A DNA stretch of 33,008 bases from Methanobacterium sp. UBA294 (GTDB lineage: Archaea > Methanobacteriota > Methanobacteria > Methanobacteriales > Methanobacteriaceae): positions 11,732 through 44,739 of the forward strand of contig DACB01000003.1 of assembly GCA_002494495.1 (NCBI GenBank), read 5' to 3'. This document shows, one piece after another, positions 31,894 through 33,008 of the stretch (the first letter of the stretch is position 1; each line of letters starts with the position of its first letter). Under the pieces are notes generated by a model that saw nothing but the letters and a program-made list of their open reading frames with translations, was not told the DNA's origin and ran no database searches. Both the position numbers and the translations under genes were made by a program.

Positions 31894-32736
31894 ATGACAT
31901 CTGACGTACGTTTTGGCCCAGCAGGACTTCCAATAGGGTATAAGGGTGAATCCAATAAGGTTTGTAGTTATATTAGAGAGAAATGCCTGGATGCCTATGA
32001 ATATCAGGCAACTTATGGTGTGCGCATTTCAAAACAATCAGCCCTTAAACTAAAGGAAAACTCTGAGAATAATGATATCCGGGTTTCCATGCATGGCCCC
32101 TATTATATTAATTTATCCTCAAATAAGGATGATGTGGTGGATAGATCTATTGAAAGACTGATCCAATCGGCCCGGGCTGCAGAGTGGATGGGAGCATACA
32201 GGATTGTTTTTCATCCAGGATTTTACACTACGTACACTCCAGACGAGGCAATGAAAAAACTAAATAAAGCGGTTGATAGGTTATCTGAACAACTGGAATC
32301 CCTGGGAATTAAGGATTACACCTTTGCACCAGAGACCACTGGTAAAAAATCTCAACTAGGAAGTCTCCAGGAGATAATTGAGATATGCAGGAGACATGAA
32401 AAATTCGCTCCCACAATAGACTTTGCACACTTGCATGCGAGAGAATTTGGATTGTTTAAGGATAAAAATGATTATAGGAAGATTTTTGGTTTATTAGAAG
32501 ATGAACTGGACATAGATATACTTCACTGCCACTATACTCACATCGAATATACAGATAAAGGGGAGAGAAGGCACCATGTCCTAGGAGAGGATTATGGCCC
32601 GCCTCTTGATCCTCTACTTTCAGAAATAATTGATCAAGGTTGGAATGTCACCCTTATATGCGAAACTCCCCTTAGGGATAGGGATGCAACGTTGATGAAG
32701 GGGGAATATAAAACAATGATAAATAGTAAAATATAA
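31894..32736 (+). CDS. nfo: Endonuclease IV (AP endonuclease family 2)
   Basis: This 280-residue TIM-barrel enzyme has all the zinc ligands of the Nfo family in order: His in SMHGPYYINLSS, His in IVFHPGFYT, Glu in FAPETTGKKS, Asp and His in TIDFAHLHARE, His in DILHCHYTHIEY, His in RRHHVLGEDYGPPLD and Glu in LICETPLRD. It cleaves 5' to abasic sites in base excision repair. Length equals that of the Methanothermobacter protein as I recall it. It is separated from trxB by a terminator and its own promoter. Confidence 0.92.
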   Translation: MTSDVRFGPAGLPIGYKGESNKVCSYIREKCLDAYEYQATYGVRISKQSALKLKENSENNDIRVSMHGPYYINLSSNKDDVVDRSIERLIQSARAAEWMGAYRIVFHPGFYTTYTPDEAMKKLNKAVDRLSEQLESLGIKDYTFAPETTGKKSQLGSLQEIIEICRRHEKFAPTIDFAHLHAREFGLFKDKNDYRKIFGLLEDELDIDILHCHYTHIEYTDKGERRHHVLGEDYGPPLDPLLSEIIDQGWNVTLICETPLRDRDATLMKGEYKTMINSKI

Positions 32737-32830
32737 AATAAAGGGATAATAATCTGATTATATACAAAATTCATAAATACCAAAATTCATAAATACATTG
32801 TTCATCCACATTGGATAGAAAAAAACAGAA

Positions 32831-33008
32831 ATGACTATGAAGAAAATAGACGATGAAATTGCTGTTCTTTCCAAAATAGCCCAGATCCTTTGGAGTATCG
32901 TGCTATGGGTGAGCGGATACATGCCATTATCATGGAAATTGCACCAGTTCTTTCACCGAGACTGTGGTACGGGATGCCTGCTTATGCCAAGGACGGTAAA
33001 GTTATCGG
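32831..33008 (+). pseudogene. DUF1801-like gene, frameshifted near its 5' end and cut by the window edge
   Basis: An ATG at 32831 opens MTMKKIDDEIAVLS, but its frame then gives nonsense composition (LWSIVLWVSGYMPLSWK). The next frame, open after a TGA at 32854-32856, reads SPDPLEYRAMGERIHAIIME, then IAPVLSPRLWYGMPAYAKDG. This is the start of the DUF1801/YdhG-like family, known for its WYGMPAYA segment. A one-base loss between about 32857 and 32870 (GCTGTTCTTTCC) would join the two. This may be a real inactivation or a sequencing error. Function in the family is poorly known; the C terminus is outside the window. Confidence 0.65.

Noticed and set aside
26776..32736. Dedicated DNA-repair island (xthA and nfo in one stretch)
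   Set aside because: Two AP endonucleases lie within 6 kb, but they are separated by gatD, gatE and trxB with a terminator and a new promoter, so the closeness is more likely incidental.

Overview
The window looks like a stretch of chromosome from a methanogenic archaeon of the order Methanobacteriales, most likely a mesophilic Methanobacterium-type organism. The evidence is a methanogenesis marker 8 gene, the coenzyme F420 gene cofH, the archaeal tRNA-dependent amidotransferase pair gatD/gatE, a three-gene 2-oxoacid:ferredoxin oxidoreductase with a fused beta-gamma subunit, an elongator tRNA-Met with a canonical archaeal bulge-helix-bulge intron, AT-rich TATA-box promoters, and Shine-Dalgarno (SD) sequences of the GGAGGTGATC type. 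No CRISPR array, complete insertion sequence, rRNA or prophage was seen. Names rest on motif recognition by eye; no database was searched.

Layout. 1-3200 (minus strand): a partial membrane-anchored phosphodiesterase, a 552-base gap holding a start-less ORF remnant, cofH, and the intron-containing tRNA-Met. 3387-9716: methanogenesis marker 8, a two-CBS protein (minus), a small unknown protein, thiC, a glutaredoxin-like/ferredoxin-thioredoxin-reductase-rubredoxin pair, ATP-dependent DNA ligase and a membrane-anchored OB-fold protein. 9747-16945: a surface-glycan-like region. A minus-strand operon (GT2 glycosyltransferase plus flippase-like membrane protein) faces, across an 827-base scar, two tandem GT-C-like membrane paralogues and an exported cell-wall-binding-repeat protein with a Trp-rich tail. 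The scar holds a frameshifted TetR gene and the last 30 codons of a short-chain dehydrogenase.

16954-20483: AfpA-type flavoprotein (minus), phosphoglucosamine mutase (plus), then three minus-strand genes: a small zinc-binding protein, an unknown 106-residue protein and an adenosine-specific kinase family protein. 20688-25876: XRE-cupin regulator, AMP-forming acyl-CoA synthetase and a ferredoxin/alpha/beta-gamma oxidoreductase set, best explained as a route joining organic acids, acyl-CoAs and 2-oxoacids. 25939-32736: a lone response regulator (minus), exonuclease III, gatD, gatE, thioredoxin reductase and endonuclease IV. The window ends inside a DUF1801-like gene that is out of frame with its own start.

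The least explained region is the surface cluster at 9.7-17 kb. Three apparent frame problems (the 12250 gene, the TetR relic and the DUF1801-like gene) should be checked against reads before biological meaning is assigned.
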